NCBI GenBank assembly: GCA_036561005.1 | Contig: DATBQE010000031.1 | Location: 28,788-92,787 of the forward strand | Length of the DNA: 64,000 nt | Direction of reading: 5' to 3' | Origin: PKWO01 sp036561005 | GTDB lineage: Bacteria; Pseudomonadota; Gammaproteobacteria; Burkholderiales; Burkholderiaceae_D | Shown here: positions 17,529 through 25,529 of the stretch, in pieces | Layout of the letters: the number at the start of each line of letters is the position of its first letter | Numbering within the stretch: position 1 is the first letter of the stretch | The notes under the pieces: model-generated | Database searches by the model: none | What the model saw: only the letters and a program-made list of their open reading frames with translations | Told to the model about the DNA's origin: nothing | Made by a program: the position numbers and the translations under genes

Positions 17529-18233
17529 TCAAACCCGCACGGCCCGCTTAATTGCAGCGATAACCTTTTGCGCCATACAGCCATTCAGCCCTGCACCCCA
17601 AGCAGCATTTGCTTCAATGACAGCCCATCCTCGATTCGGGATATAGCCGACATCCAGCACGCAAGTCTCAGGGAAATTCGGATGGCGGGCGGCGATGCCG
17701 GCGAAAGCCAGGGCTTCTTGAAGATTGGCGTTTCCTTCGTAGATTGCAGCATCGAGGACTTCACCATCCAGCACGAACGCGCGCACCTCTGCGTCGAATT
17801 GCACTATCTCGGATGCCATGAGGAGCGTATTCAGCTCCAGGCCCTGGCATTCGACTTTCAGCGATTCAAGATTTTCGTAAACCGCCGCCTTGAACTGTTT
17901 CGGCACAAGAGGCTTAACGAAATAAGGGAAAGGAATCTCGGCTGCAGTGGCAAGTGTGAAGACCTGTAAATTACGCTTGACCAAGCCCTGTGGCATCGAC
18001 AGCAGGAGGTCGTCAGGCGGCGAAATCAGTGCAAGCCCAAGTTTCTGCCCCAGAACCAGGCAGAATGCATCGTTTCCATAAAGACGAACCAGTTGCGGAT
18101 CATAGGCCGGTGGGTCCCAGAAACGCCCGAGTTTCTCTGCCTTGCCGCCGGCAGCGACCCACGCCTGCGCGACGCTATCCCTTTCGGGATCCGCCTTTTC
18201 CGGAAGCAGGAGTATCAGTCCGCCGAGATTCAT
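17529..18233 (-). CDS. ATP-grasp domain protein (R2K clade-like)
   Basis: Probable ATP-grasp ligase of unknown substrate. In the 234-residue product, FPYFVKPLVPKQFKA resembles the ATP-binding lysine strand, EVRAFVLDGEVLDAA the second lysine/acid strand, and the VIEANAAWGAGLNGC segment the Mg-binding E-x-N motif. This layout resembles the R2K group (DUF4343-like) often linked to peptide modification or phage and conflict systems, but no partner gene lies next to it. It sits beside the 17223-17414 repeat. The family call is from pattern recognition only. Confidence 0.65.
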   Translation of the reverse strand: MNLGGLILLLPEKADPERDSVAQAWVAAGGKAEKLGRFWDPPAYDPQLVRLYGNDAFCLVLGQKLGLALISPPDDLLLSMPQGLVKRNLQVFTLATAAEIPFPYFVKPLVPKQFKAAVYENLESLKVECQGLELNTLLMASEIVQFDAEVRAFVLDGEVLDAAIYEGNANLQEALAFAGIAARHPNFPETCVLDVGYIPNRGWAVIEANAAWGAGLNGCMAQKVIAAIKRAVRV

Positions 18234-18254
18234 GCTGGACGTCGAACGCCCGGT

Positions 18255-20129
18255 CTAATTGTTAACAACCAGGCGCGGCTCCCCCTTGCCAAAGCGCTGC
18301 CGTATCGACGCAGCAATTCCCACTGCATCCAATCCGCACAGCGCCAGCAATTGCGCGCAATCCCCCTGATCGATGAATTTGTCCGGCAAGCCTAGATGCA
18401 GGATCGGCTTGACGATGCCGGCCTCAGCCAGCGCTTCGGCAACGGCCGAGCCTGCACCGCCCATGATGGCGCCCTCTTCCACCGTGACGATGGCGTCATG
18501 CGTCTGCGCCAGTTGCTTGACCAGTTCCACATCAAGCGGCTTGACGAAACGCATGTTGGCAACCGTGGCGTCGAGGTTTTCTGCAGCCGCAATACTCGGC
18601 GCGACCATGGTGCCGAAGGCCAGGATGGCGATGCCTTTGCCTTGGCGGCGGATTTCGCCTTTGCCCATGGGCAGCGTGGTGAGTGCCGGTTCAATTTTTG
18701 CGCCGATGCCGGAGCCGCGCGGGTAGCGCACGGCGGCGGGGCCAGGGTGGTGGAATGCGGTTGACAGCATCTGGCGGCACTCGTTTTCGTCCGATGCCGC
18801 CATGACGACCATGTTGGGAATGCAGCGCAGGTAGGCCAGATCGTAGTTGCCGGCGTGCGTGGCGCCGTCGGCGCCGACCAGGCCGGCGCGGTCGAGGGCG
18901 AACGTCACGTCCAGGTTTTGCAGGGCCACGTCGTGGATCAACTGGTCGTAGCCGCGTTGCAGGAAAGTCGAATAGATTGCGACGACGGGCTTCAAGCCTT
19001 CGCAAGCCAGGCCGGCTGCGAACGTGACGGCGTGCTGTTCGGCGATGCCGACGTCGTAGTAGCGGCCGGGGTAGGCTTTTTCAAACGCCACCATGCCCGA
19101 GCCTTCGCGCATGGCGGGAGTGATGCCGACCAGGCGCTTGTCGGCGCCGGCCATGTCGCACAACCAGTCGCCGAAGACCTGCGTGTAGGTCTTCTTGCTC
19201 GGCGTGGTGGATGGCTTGATGCCTTCGGCCGGGTTGAACTTGCCGGGGCCGTGATAGAGCACGGGGTCGGCTTCGGCCAGCTTGTAGCCCTGGCCCTTGC
19301 GTGTGACCACGTGCAGGACTTGCGGGCCGCGCAGGTTCTTCAAATTTTGCAGCGTGGGGATCAGTGATTCGAGGTCGTGACCATCGATCGGGCCGATGTA
19401 GTTGAAACCGAACTCTTCGAACATGGTGGCCGGCACGACCATGCCCTTGGCATGTTCTTCAAAGCGTTTGGCCAGTTCCAGCATGGGGCCGGGCAGGACC
19501 GACTTGCCGACATTCTTTGCAGCCGCATAGAACTTGCCCGACATCAGGCGCGCGAGATAACGATTCAAGGCGCCGACCGGCGGTGAGATCGACATGTCGT
19601 TGTCGTTCAGGACCACGAGCAGGTTGACGTCTTCATGTACGCCGGCGTTGTTCATGGCTTCGAAGGCCATGCCGGCCGTCATGGCGCCGTCGCCGATGAC
19701 GGCGATGGCGTGGCGGTTTTCACCCTTGATCTTGGCGGCCAGGGCCATGCCGAGCGCGGCCGAAATCGAGGTTGATGAGTGCGCCGTGCCGAAGGTATCG
19801 TAGGGGCTTTCGCTGCGGCGCGGGAAGCCGGAGATGCCGTCCATCTGGCGCAGCATGGACATTTTGTCGCGCCGTCCGGTGAGGATCTTGTGCGGATAGG
19901 TCTGGTGGCCGACGTCCCATACGATGCGGTCTTCCGGTGTATTGAACACGTAGTGCAGCGCGATGGTCAGTTCGACCGTGCCGAGGTTGGACGACAGGTG
20001 GCCACCGGTCTGCGAGACCGAATCGAGCACGTATTGGCGCAACTCGTCGGCCAGTTGCTTTAATTGCGGGCGCGACAAGTCGCGCACATCGGCCGGGTCG
20101 TTGATTTTCTTTAGTAGATTCATGCTCAT
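18255..20129 (-). CDS. dxs: 1-deoxy-D-xylulose-5-phosphate synthase
   Basis: First committed enzyme of the MEP isoprenoid pathway, also feeding thiamine and pyridoxal synthesis. The 624-residue thiamine-diphosphate enzyme has the GDGAMTAGMAFEAMNNAG cofactor motif, HQTYPHKILTGR, and the transketolase-type pyrimidine domain with DRAGLVGADGATHAG. A second ATG two codons in (20123) is an equally good start. It is the last gene of xseB-ispA-dxs, a standard proteobacterial order. Confidence 0.97.
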   Translation of the reverse strand: MSMNLLKKINDPADVRDLSRPQLKQLADELRQYVLDSVSQTGGHLSSNLGTVELTIALHYVFNTPEDRIVWDVGHQTYPHKILTGRRDKMSMLRQMDGISGFPRRSESPYDTFGTAHSSTSISAALGMALAAKIKGENRHAIAVIGDGAMTAGMAFEAMNNAGVHEDVNLLVVLNDNDMSISPPVGALNRYLARLMSGKFYAAAKNVGKSVLPGPMLELAKRFEEHAKGMVVPATMFEEFGFNYIGPIDGHDLESLIPTLQNLKNLRGPQVLHVVTRKGQGYKLAEADPVLYHGPGKFNPAEGIKPSTTPSKKTYTQVFGDWLCDMAGADKRLVGITPAMREGSGMVAFEKAYPGRYYDVGIAEQHAVTFAAGLACEGLKPVVAIYSTFLQRGYDQLIHDVALQNLDVTFALDRAGLVGADGATHAGNYDLAYLRCIPNMVVMAASDENECRQMLSTAFHHPGPAAVRYPRGSGIGAKIEPALTTLPMGKGEIRRQGKGIAILAFGTMVAPSIAAAENLDATVANMRFVKPLDVELVKQLAQTHDAIVTVEEGAIMGGAGSAVAEALAEAGIVKPILHLGLPDKFIDQGDCAQLLALCGLDAVGIAASIRQRFGKGEPRLVVNN

Positions 20130-20134
20130 ACCAT

Positions 20135-21037
20135 CTATGCTTTCCGCTGCACAATCAAATCCGCGAGTTCGCGCAAGCGTTGTGCGCCATTTCCAAACTG
20201 TTCGATTGCACGCCAGGCATCGCCGCGCAATTTTTCGGCCAGTGCTTTCGACGCTTCCAGGCCGAGTATGCTGACATAGGTTGGCTTGTTGTCGGCCGCA
20301 TCCTTCCCCGCCGTCTTGCCCAATGCAGCCGAGTCGGCCGTGGCATCGAGCACGTCGTCGACCACCTGGAATGCCAGGCCGACTGCGCTCGCATATTGAT
20401 CGAGTGCGGTCAATTCCTGTTCGTTCAAGATTTTGCCACTCCAGGCACCGAGCAGAACGGCGGCGCGCAGCAAGGCACCGGTCTTCATGCGATGCATCTG
20501 TTCAAGCTCATCGCGCGACAGGGCGATGCCTACACTGGCAAGATCGATCGCCTGCCCGCCGCACATGCCGATGGAACCGGAGGCTTCCGCCAGCAAACGG
20601 ACCATGGCCAGCTGTTGAGCGGAGTCCTGCACTTCCGCCGATTTGGCGGAAAGGATCAGGAAAGCCTGCGACTGCAAGGCATCGCCGACCAGCAAGGCCG
20701 TCGCTTCATCATACTGGACATGCACAGTCGGCTTGCCGCGCCGTAGCGCGTCGTTGTCCATGCAGGGCATGTCGTCATGCACGAGCGAGTAGGCGTGGAT
20801 CATTTCCACTGCTGCGCCTGCGCGCGCAAGAGCCGCAGCATTCGCGCCGAACAGTTCGCCGGCGGCAAACGCCAGCAAGGGGCGCACGCGTTTGCCGCCA
20901 TCCAATGTGGCATAGCGCATCGCTTCATGCAGGCGGGCTGGAACGGTTGCGACGTCCGGCAGAAACTCGGACAGGGCACACTCCATGTCGGCCTGCACGG
21001 TTTTCATCCATTGCTGAAAATCGACCGGATCGCTCAT
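20135..21037 (-). CDS. ispA: Farnesyl diphosphate synthase
   Basis: Condenses dimethylallyl and isopentenyl diphosphates to farnesyl diphosphate. The 300-residue all-alpha prenyltransferase has GGKRVRPLL, the first aspartate motif DDMPCMDND, GQAIDLAS, KTGALLRA, and the second aspartate motif DDVLD. Its start overlaps the xseB stop by 4 bases, and dxs follows 5 bases after its stop, so the three genes are tightly linked. Confidence 0.96.
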   Translation of the reverse strand: MSDPVDFQQWMKTVQADMECALSEFLPDVATVPARLHEAMRYATLDGGKRVRPLLAFAAGELFGANAAALARAGAAVEMIHAYSLVHDDMPCMDNDALRRGKPTVHVQYDEATALLVGDALQSQAFLILSAKSAEVQDSAQQLAMVRLLAEASGSIGMCGGQAIDLASVGIALSRDELEQMHRMKTGALLRAAVLLGAWSGKILNEQELTALDQYASAVGLAFQVVDDVLDATADSAALGKTAGKDAADNKPTYVSILGLEASKALAEKLRGDAWRAIEQFGNGAQRLRELADLIVQRKA

Positions 21038-21306
21038 GCGTCGGCCTCGTCATCATCGGCAGCACCGTCGACGGAAAACGGCTTGAGCATTGCGCCTTCG
21101 AGAATCTTGACCTGGCTTTCCACCTTGTCGAGCTGGGCCTGACAATACTTGACCAGTTCGGAACCGCGCCTGTACGCGGTGATGGAGGCTTCCAGTGCCA
21201 GCTCGCCCGCTTCCATTTGCGTCACGAGTTGTTGCAATTCGGCCATCGCTTCTTCAAATGTTGCAGGCGCATCCGCAGGGGCAGGTTTCTTCGGCATAGA
21301 TGACAT
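21034..21306 (-). CDS. xseB: Exodeoxyribonuclease VII small subunit
   Basis: Small subunit of the single-strand-specific exonuclease VII. The 90-residue product carries the family core FEEAMAELQQLVTQMEAGEL followed by SITAYRRGSELVKYCQAQLDKVE, predicted as two coiled helices. The acidic C-terminal tail is longer than the core requires. The start could be the ATG at 21306 or the one three codons later. The large subunit xseA is not in this window, as is usual. Confidence 0.93.
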   Translation of the reverse strand: MSSMPKKPAPADAPATFEEAMAELQQLVTQMEAGELALEASITAYRRGSELVKYCQAQLDKVESQVKILEGAMLKPFSVDGAADDDEADA

Positions 21307-21661
21307 GTAGTGAGTGTAGCCCGATATTTTAGATCAAACCACCTTATGCAATGGCGCTGAGGGGGTTTAGCCGCGGCGGTTGACAACAAACAGGCTCGAT
21401 ACCGCCATTTTCGAAAATTATCAATGCGACAACAATAAGACCATCCAATGGCGCCATGGTTCATGCAAGAGGCAGGAGGAAAAATCATTTACACCATTTT
21501 CCTTCCGCTTTCCTTATAACCGCAATGGCTCGGAACGCAAGAATTCTCGAATCGGGTATAATTACGGGTTCTGTCCGAAATTTCCTCTTCATCTCGTTTG
21601 AACATAGGTATTTACGGATTCTTTCTCCTTTAGGTTGGTGAAAATTAATTTGGGGGTGGGG
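21307..21661. other. Divergent intergenic region with promoter elements
   Basis: Separates xseB and the Rieske oxygenase gene. A perfect TATAAT at 21557-21562 on the plus strand could drive the oxygenase gene with a leader of about 90 bases; no good -35 is seen. An AGGAGGA run at 21474-21480 is not followed by a normal start codon. No small gene is supported. Confidence 0.45.
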
Positions 21662-22765
21662 ATGTCCGATCTGGCTACTATTGCCAAGCTCGCGCGATCC
21701 GACGCGCAACTTCCGGTCAACGTTTATTTCGACGACAAGCTGTTGCAACAGGAAATCCAGCAAGTCTTCCGTAATGGCCCACGTTATGTCGGCCATGAAC
21801 TGATGGTGCCCAACGTTGGCGATTACGCCACGCTGGCGGCTGAAAACGAAGGTCGCATGCTCGTGCGCAATCCACAAGGCATCGAGCTGATTTCGAACGT
21901 CTGTCGCCATCGTCAGGCCAAGATGCTTGACGGGCGCGGCAATACCAACAATATCGTCTGCCCACTGCACCGCTGGACCTACGACCTGAAAGGCGAGCTG
22001 ATCGGCGCGCCGCATTTCGACGAAACGCCCTGCCTGAACCTGGCACGCACGCCGCTGCAAAACTGGAACGGCTTGCTGTTCGAGCGCAACGCCACTGATG
22101 TGGCGCAAATGTTGTCCAAGCTCGGCGTGGCCAAAGATCTCGATTTCAGCGGCTACATGCTAGATCACGTCGAAGTACACCAGTGCGATTACAACTGGAA
22201 AACCTTCATCGAAGTCTATCTAGAGGACTACCATGTCGAGCCGTTTCATCCCGGCCTCGGCAGCTTCGTCACGTGCGACGACCTGCGCTGGGAATTCGGC
22301 GAGAGTTACAGCGTGCAGACAGTCGGCGTGAAGAGCGGGCTGGCCAAGTCCGGCTCGCCTGCCTACAAGAAGTGGCAGGAACAGGTCTTGAAGTTTCGCA
22401 ACGGCGAGGCACCGCCTTACGGCGCGATCTGGCTCACGCTGTATCCGAACATCATGGTCGAATGGTATCCCCACGTGCTGGTGGTATCAACCGTATGGCC
22501 CAACGGCCCGCAAAAGACTACCAACGTGGTCGAGTTCTACTACCCGGAAGAAATCGTCCTGTTCGAGCGCGAATTCATCGAAGCGGAACGCCAGGCCTAC
22601 ATGGAAACCTGCATCGAGGATGACGAAATTGCCCTGCGCATGGATGCAGGCCGGCGTATCCTGATGGATCGCGGCACCAGCGAAGTCGGTCCCTATCAGT
22701 CGCCGATGGAAGATGGCATGCAGCATTTCCACGAGTGGTATCGCCGCCGGATCGCGCTGCCTTGA
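21662..22765 (+). CDS. Rieske non-heme iron oxygenase, alpha subunit
   Basis: Ring-hydroxylating-type oxygenase of unknown substrate. Numbered from the ATG at 21662 (367 residues), the Rieske 2Fe-2S ligands are C81, H83, C100 and H103 (CRH and CPLH). The mononuclear iron site shows EDYHVEPFH with H191 and H196 and the bridging D189. The start is uncertain: a TTG at 21635 is in frame, and the G-rich stretch GGGGGTGGGG directly precedes the ATG. No ferredoxin, reductase or beta subunit is adjacent, so electron donors must be encoded elsewhere. An EamA transporter gene follows closely. Confidence 0.88.
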   Translation: MSDLATIAKLARSDAQLPVNVYFDDKLLQQEIQQVFRNGPRYVGHELMVPNVGDYATLAAENEGRMLVRNPQGIELISNVCRHRQAKMLDGRGNTNNIVCPLHRWTYDLKGELIGAPHFDETPCLNLARTPLQNWNGLLFERNATDVAQMLSKLGVAKDLDFSGYMLDHVEVHQCDYNWKTFIEVYLEDYHVEPFHPGLGSFVTCDDLRWEFGESYSVQTVGVKSGLAKSGSPAYKKWQEQVLKFRNGEAPPYGAIWLTLYPNIMVEWYPHVLVVSTVWPNGPQKTTNVVEFYYPEEIVLFEREFIEAERQAYMETCIEDDEIALRMDAGRRILMDRGTSEVGPYQSPMEDGMQHFHEWYRRRIALP

Positions 22766-22792
22766 TTCCAATCCACTAGCACGCCAGACGCC

Positions 22793-23722
22793 ATGCAATC
22801 GCTCTGGATGCTGTTCGCCAGTTTCGCCTTCGCTTTCATGGGCGTGTGCGTCAAATTGGCTTCCGATTATTATTCAATTTCTGAAATCGTGATGTATCGC
22901 GGCCTGATCGGCATGATTTTTCTGGCCGGTCTGTCGAAACTGCGCGGCGATTCGCTGCACACTCCCCTGCCCTGGCACCACTTGCGGCGCGGCATCATCG
23001 GCGTCACGGCGCTATGGCTGTGGTTTTATTCGATGTCGGTGCTGCCGCTGGCGACTGCCATGACGCTCAATTACATGTCGCCGATCTGGATGGCGGCCAT
23101 GCTGTTCGGCATGAACTGGTGGACCGGGCGCGGGCGTTTCGCCTGGGGCCTGGTCGGGGCGATCCTGATGAGTTTCACCGGTGTCACGTTGTTGCTGCAG
23201 CCGTCTTTCCAGTCCAACGAATTGTTTCCGGCCTTTGTTGCGCTTGGTTCCGGCGTCCTTTCTGCGCTGGCCTATCTGCAAGTGCGGCATCTCGGGCAAT
23301 TGGGCGAACCGGAATATCGGGTGGTGTTTTACTTCTCTGCAACCGGCTGCCTGGGCGGCCTCGCCGGCAGCTTCATCATCGCCCCGCATGTCTGGCATGC
23401 GCACAGCCTCAAGGGCCTGGCGCTGCTGCTCGCCGTGGGCCTGTGCGCCACCATTGCACAGATGGCCATGACGCGTGCCTACCGGCTCGGCCATCCGCTT
23501 GTCACTGCCAATTTGCAATACAGCGGCATTGTTTTTTCGACCGTCTGGGGCATGCTGGTCTGGAGCGACGTCCTCAGTTGGGTTTCCTGGCTCGGAATTT
23601 TGGTGATTCTTGCCAGCGGCGTGATCTCGACGTTCTATAATTATCGCAATGCCAGCCGGCGTGCCGGTGCCGCCAAGCATGAGCACGAAGTGGAAGCCGA
23701 CCCGATCGCGACGGAAGCGTGA
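22793..23722 (+). CDS. EamA/DMT-family transporter
   Basis: Inner-membrane permease of the drug/metabolite superfamily. The 309-residue product shows about ten hydrophobic segments arranged as two EamA repeats (about residues 1-135 and 145-285), with the typical LPLATAMTLNYMSPIWMA segment ending the first repeat. The C-terminal tail is charged and cytoplasmic-looking. It begins 27 bases after the Rieske oxygenase stop. The substrate cannot be told from sequence. Confidence 0.88.
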   Translation: MQSLWMLFASFAFAFMGVCVKLASDYYSISEIVMYRGLIGMIFLAGLSKLRGDSLHTPLPWHHLRRGIIGVTALWLWFYSMSVLPLATAMTLNYMSPIWMAAMLFGMNWWTGRGRFAWGLVGAILMSFTGVTLLLQPSFQSNELFPAFVALGSGVLSALAYLQVRHLGQLGEPEYRVVFYFSATGCLGGLAGSFIIAPHVWHAHSLKGLALLLAVGLCATIAQMAMTRAYRLGHPLVTANLQYSGIVFSTVWGMLVWSDVLSWVSWLGILVILASGVISTFYNYRNASRRAGAAKHEHEVEADPIATEA

Positions 23723-23782
23723 GTCCTTGCAAGGCCAAACACGTGGGCCGGATGCCTCACCCTCTTTAAGGAGCCAATCGTC

Positions 23783-24637
23783 ATGCCTTACACCGTATTG
23801 ATCAGTGCCGCAGAATTAGCACAAAGCATTTCAAATTCGAACGTTGTCGTGCTCGACTGCCGCCACGATCTGGCCAATCCCGATGCCGGAATCCAGGCGT
23901 ACGAAGCCGGGCATATTGCCGGTGCGTGCTTCGCCCATCTGGACAAGGACTTGTCCGACAAGAGCCCGGGCGCCAACGGCGAGTTCCGCGGACGCCACCC
24001 GCTGCCGCAACGTGACGTATTCTGCGCCACGTTGCGCCGCTGGGGCATCAATGACGACACGCAAGTGGTCGCTTACGACGCCCACGGAGGCATGTATTCA
24101 GCGCGTCTGTGGTGGATGCTGCGCTGGGTCGGGCACCAGGTCGTGGCAGTGCTCGACGGCGGATTGCCGGCCTGGAGCGCTGCCGGTCATGCATTGTCGA
24201 CCAGCCTGCCTGCTGCTGCCGCCGGCAACTTGACCTTGCGGCCATCTCTGGTAGGTTCCGTGAGCGCGGCCGATTTGCTCGGCAACCTCGACACCGGCGC
24301 ATTGACAGTGATTGATGCACGCGCGCCCGATCGTTTTCGCGGCGAGAATGAAACGCTGGACCCGGTCGGCGGACATATTCCGGGCGCGAAAAACCGCTTT
24401 TTCAAGGACAACCTGCAAGCCGACGGCCGTTTCAAGCCGGCAGATCAATTGCGTGCCGAATTCGGCGCTTTGATCGCCGAGCCGGAAACCAGCGTCATGC
24501 AATGCGGCTCGGGCGTGACGGCTTGCCACAATCTGTTGGCATTGGAAGTGGCTGGCTTATCGGGTGCGGCTCTCTATCCCGGCTCGTGGAGCGAATGGTG
24601 TGCCGATCCGGCGCGGCCGGTGGCAACGGGCAACTAA
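23783..24637 (+). CDS. sseA: 3-mercaptopyruvate sulfurtransferase / rhodanese
   Basis: Transfers sulfane sulfur to thiol acceptors or cyanide. The 284-residue product has two rhodanese domains: an inactive N-terminal one (LDCRHDL, HIAGACFAHLDKDLS) and a catalytic one with the active-site loop CGSGVTA, nucleophile C241. CGSGVTA is typical of mercaptopyruvate sulfurtransferases, whereas thiosulfate rhodaneses have CRKGVT. A TTAAGGAG ribosome site lies before the ATG. The stop overlaps the convergent ZIP gene by 4 bases. Confidence 0.92.
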   Translation: MPYTVLISAAELAQSISNSNVVVLDCRHDLANPDAGIQAYEAGHIAGACFAHLDKDLSDKSPGANGEFRGRHPLPQRDVFCATLRRWGINDDTQVVAYDAHGGMYSARLWWMLRWVGHQVVAVLDGGLPAWSAAGHALSTSLPAAAAGNLTLRPSLVGSVSAADLLGNLDTGALTVIDARAPDRFRGENETLDPVGGHIPGAKNRFFKDNLQADGRFKPADQLRAEFGALIAEPETSVMQCGSGVTACHNLLALEVAGLSGAALYPGSWSEWCADPARPVATGN

Positions 24638-25434
24638 CGCCCGTGCGTCAGTAGCAACACTGCACCGACACCGAGAGCAATCAACAATATCTGGGGAATC
24701 GTTTCGCGCAGCGTCGCGCGGCGCTGCATTTGCGGCATCAGATCGCTCACGGCGATATAGATGAAACCTGATGATGCCAGCACCAGCACATAAGGGATCC
24801 AGCCGCTGGCGCGCTCAAGCGTTGCATAACCGAGCAGGCCGCCGGCGACCGCCATGAGGCTGCAAATGAGGTTGTAGCCATAGGCGCGCTTGCGGCTGAA
24901 GCCTGCATTCAACAGCACGATGAAATCGCCGATTTCCTGCGGAATTTCATGCGCAATAATGGCCAGGCCCGTGACCAGTCCAAGATTGGGATTGGCCAGG
25001 AATGCCGCAGCGATCAGGATGCCATCGGTGAAATTATGCAGCCCGTCGCCGACCAGGATCATCCAGCCGGCTTTGCCGGCTTCGTGCGCGTCGTGGCCAT
25101 GTTCGTGCGAATGACCATCGCCTTCGTGGTGATGCGAATGGCGCAGGATCGCCAGCTTCTCGAGCAGGAAAAACGACAGCAAGCCGGCCAGCAAGGTGGC
25201 GAACAAGGCACGCGTATCAGCCTTGGACTCGAAAGCCTCGGGCAAGGCATGCAGCAGCGAGGTGGAAAGCAGGATGCCGACCGACAGGCTGACCATGCGT
25301 TCGACCATCTTCGACAGCAGCGCGAACGAAAACACGGCCGCAGCCGAAATACTGACCACGCCGGCAATGGTGGTCGCCAGCAGGATGGAAACAAGCGTCG
25401 AGTTAATGATTTCCCCAAACAACAATAAAAACAA
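24634..25434 (-). CDS. ZIP-family divalent metal transporter
   Basis: Zinc or iron importer of the inner membrane. The 266-residue product has about eight membrane segments, a histidine-rich cytoplasmic loop near residues 98-117 (HSHHHEGDGHSHEHGH), and the ZIP signature helices with GDGLHNFTDGILIAAAF and IAHEIPQEIGDFIVLL supplying the metal-site residues. The length fits the family. No Zur or Fur operator is recognisable in the 95 bases upstream. Confidence 0.93.
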   Translation of the reverse strand: MFLLLFGEIINSTLVSILLATTIAGVVSISAAAVFSFALLSKMVERMVSLSVGILLSTSLLHALPEAFESKADTRALFATLLAGLLSFFLLEKLAILRHSHHHEGDGHSHEHGHDAHEAGKAGWMILVGDGLHNFTDGILIAAAFLANPNLGLVTGLAIIAHEIPQEIGDFIVLLNAGFSRKRAYGYNLICSLMAVAGGLLGYATLERASGWIPYVLVLASSGFIYIAVSDLMPQMQRRATLRETIPQILLIALGVGAVLLLTHGR

Positions 25435-25529
25435 CTAGCGTCAGCCGGTTGCGAAGTGGCAAATTAGACCATAGGCGGAGCGATTGAGCAAACCTCACTG
25501 CGATTTGGAAAAGACAATCGCTTGAAGCC

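Noticed and set aside
21474..21480. Strong AGGAGGA ribosome-site-like run
   Set aside because: No ATG, GTG or TTG at usable distance; the next codon in position would be ATT, a very rare start.
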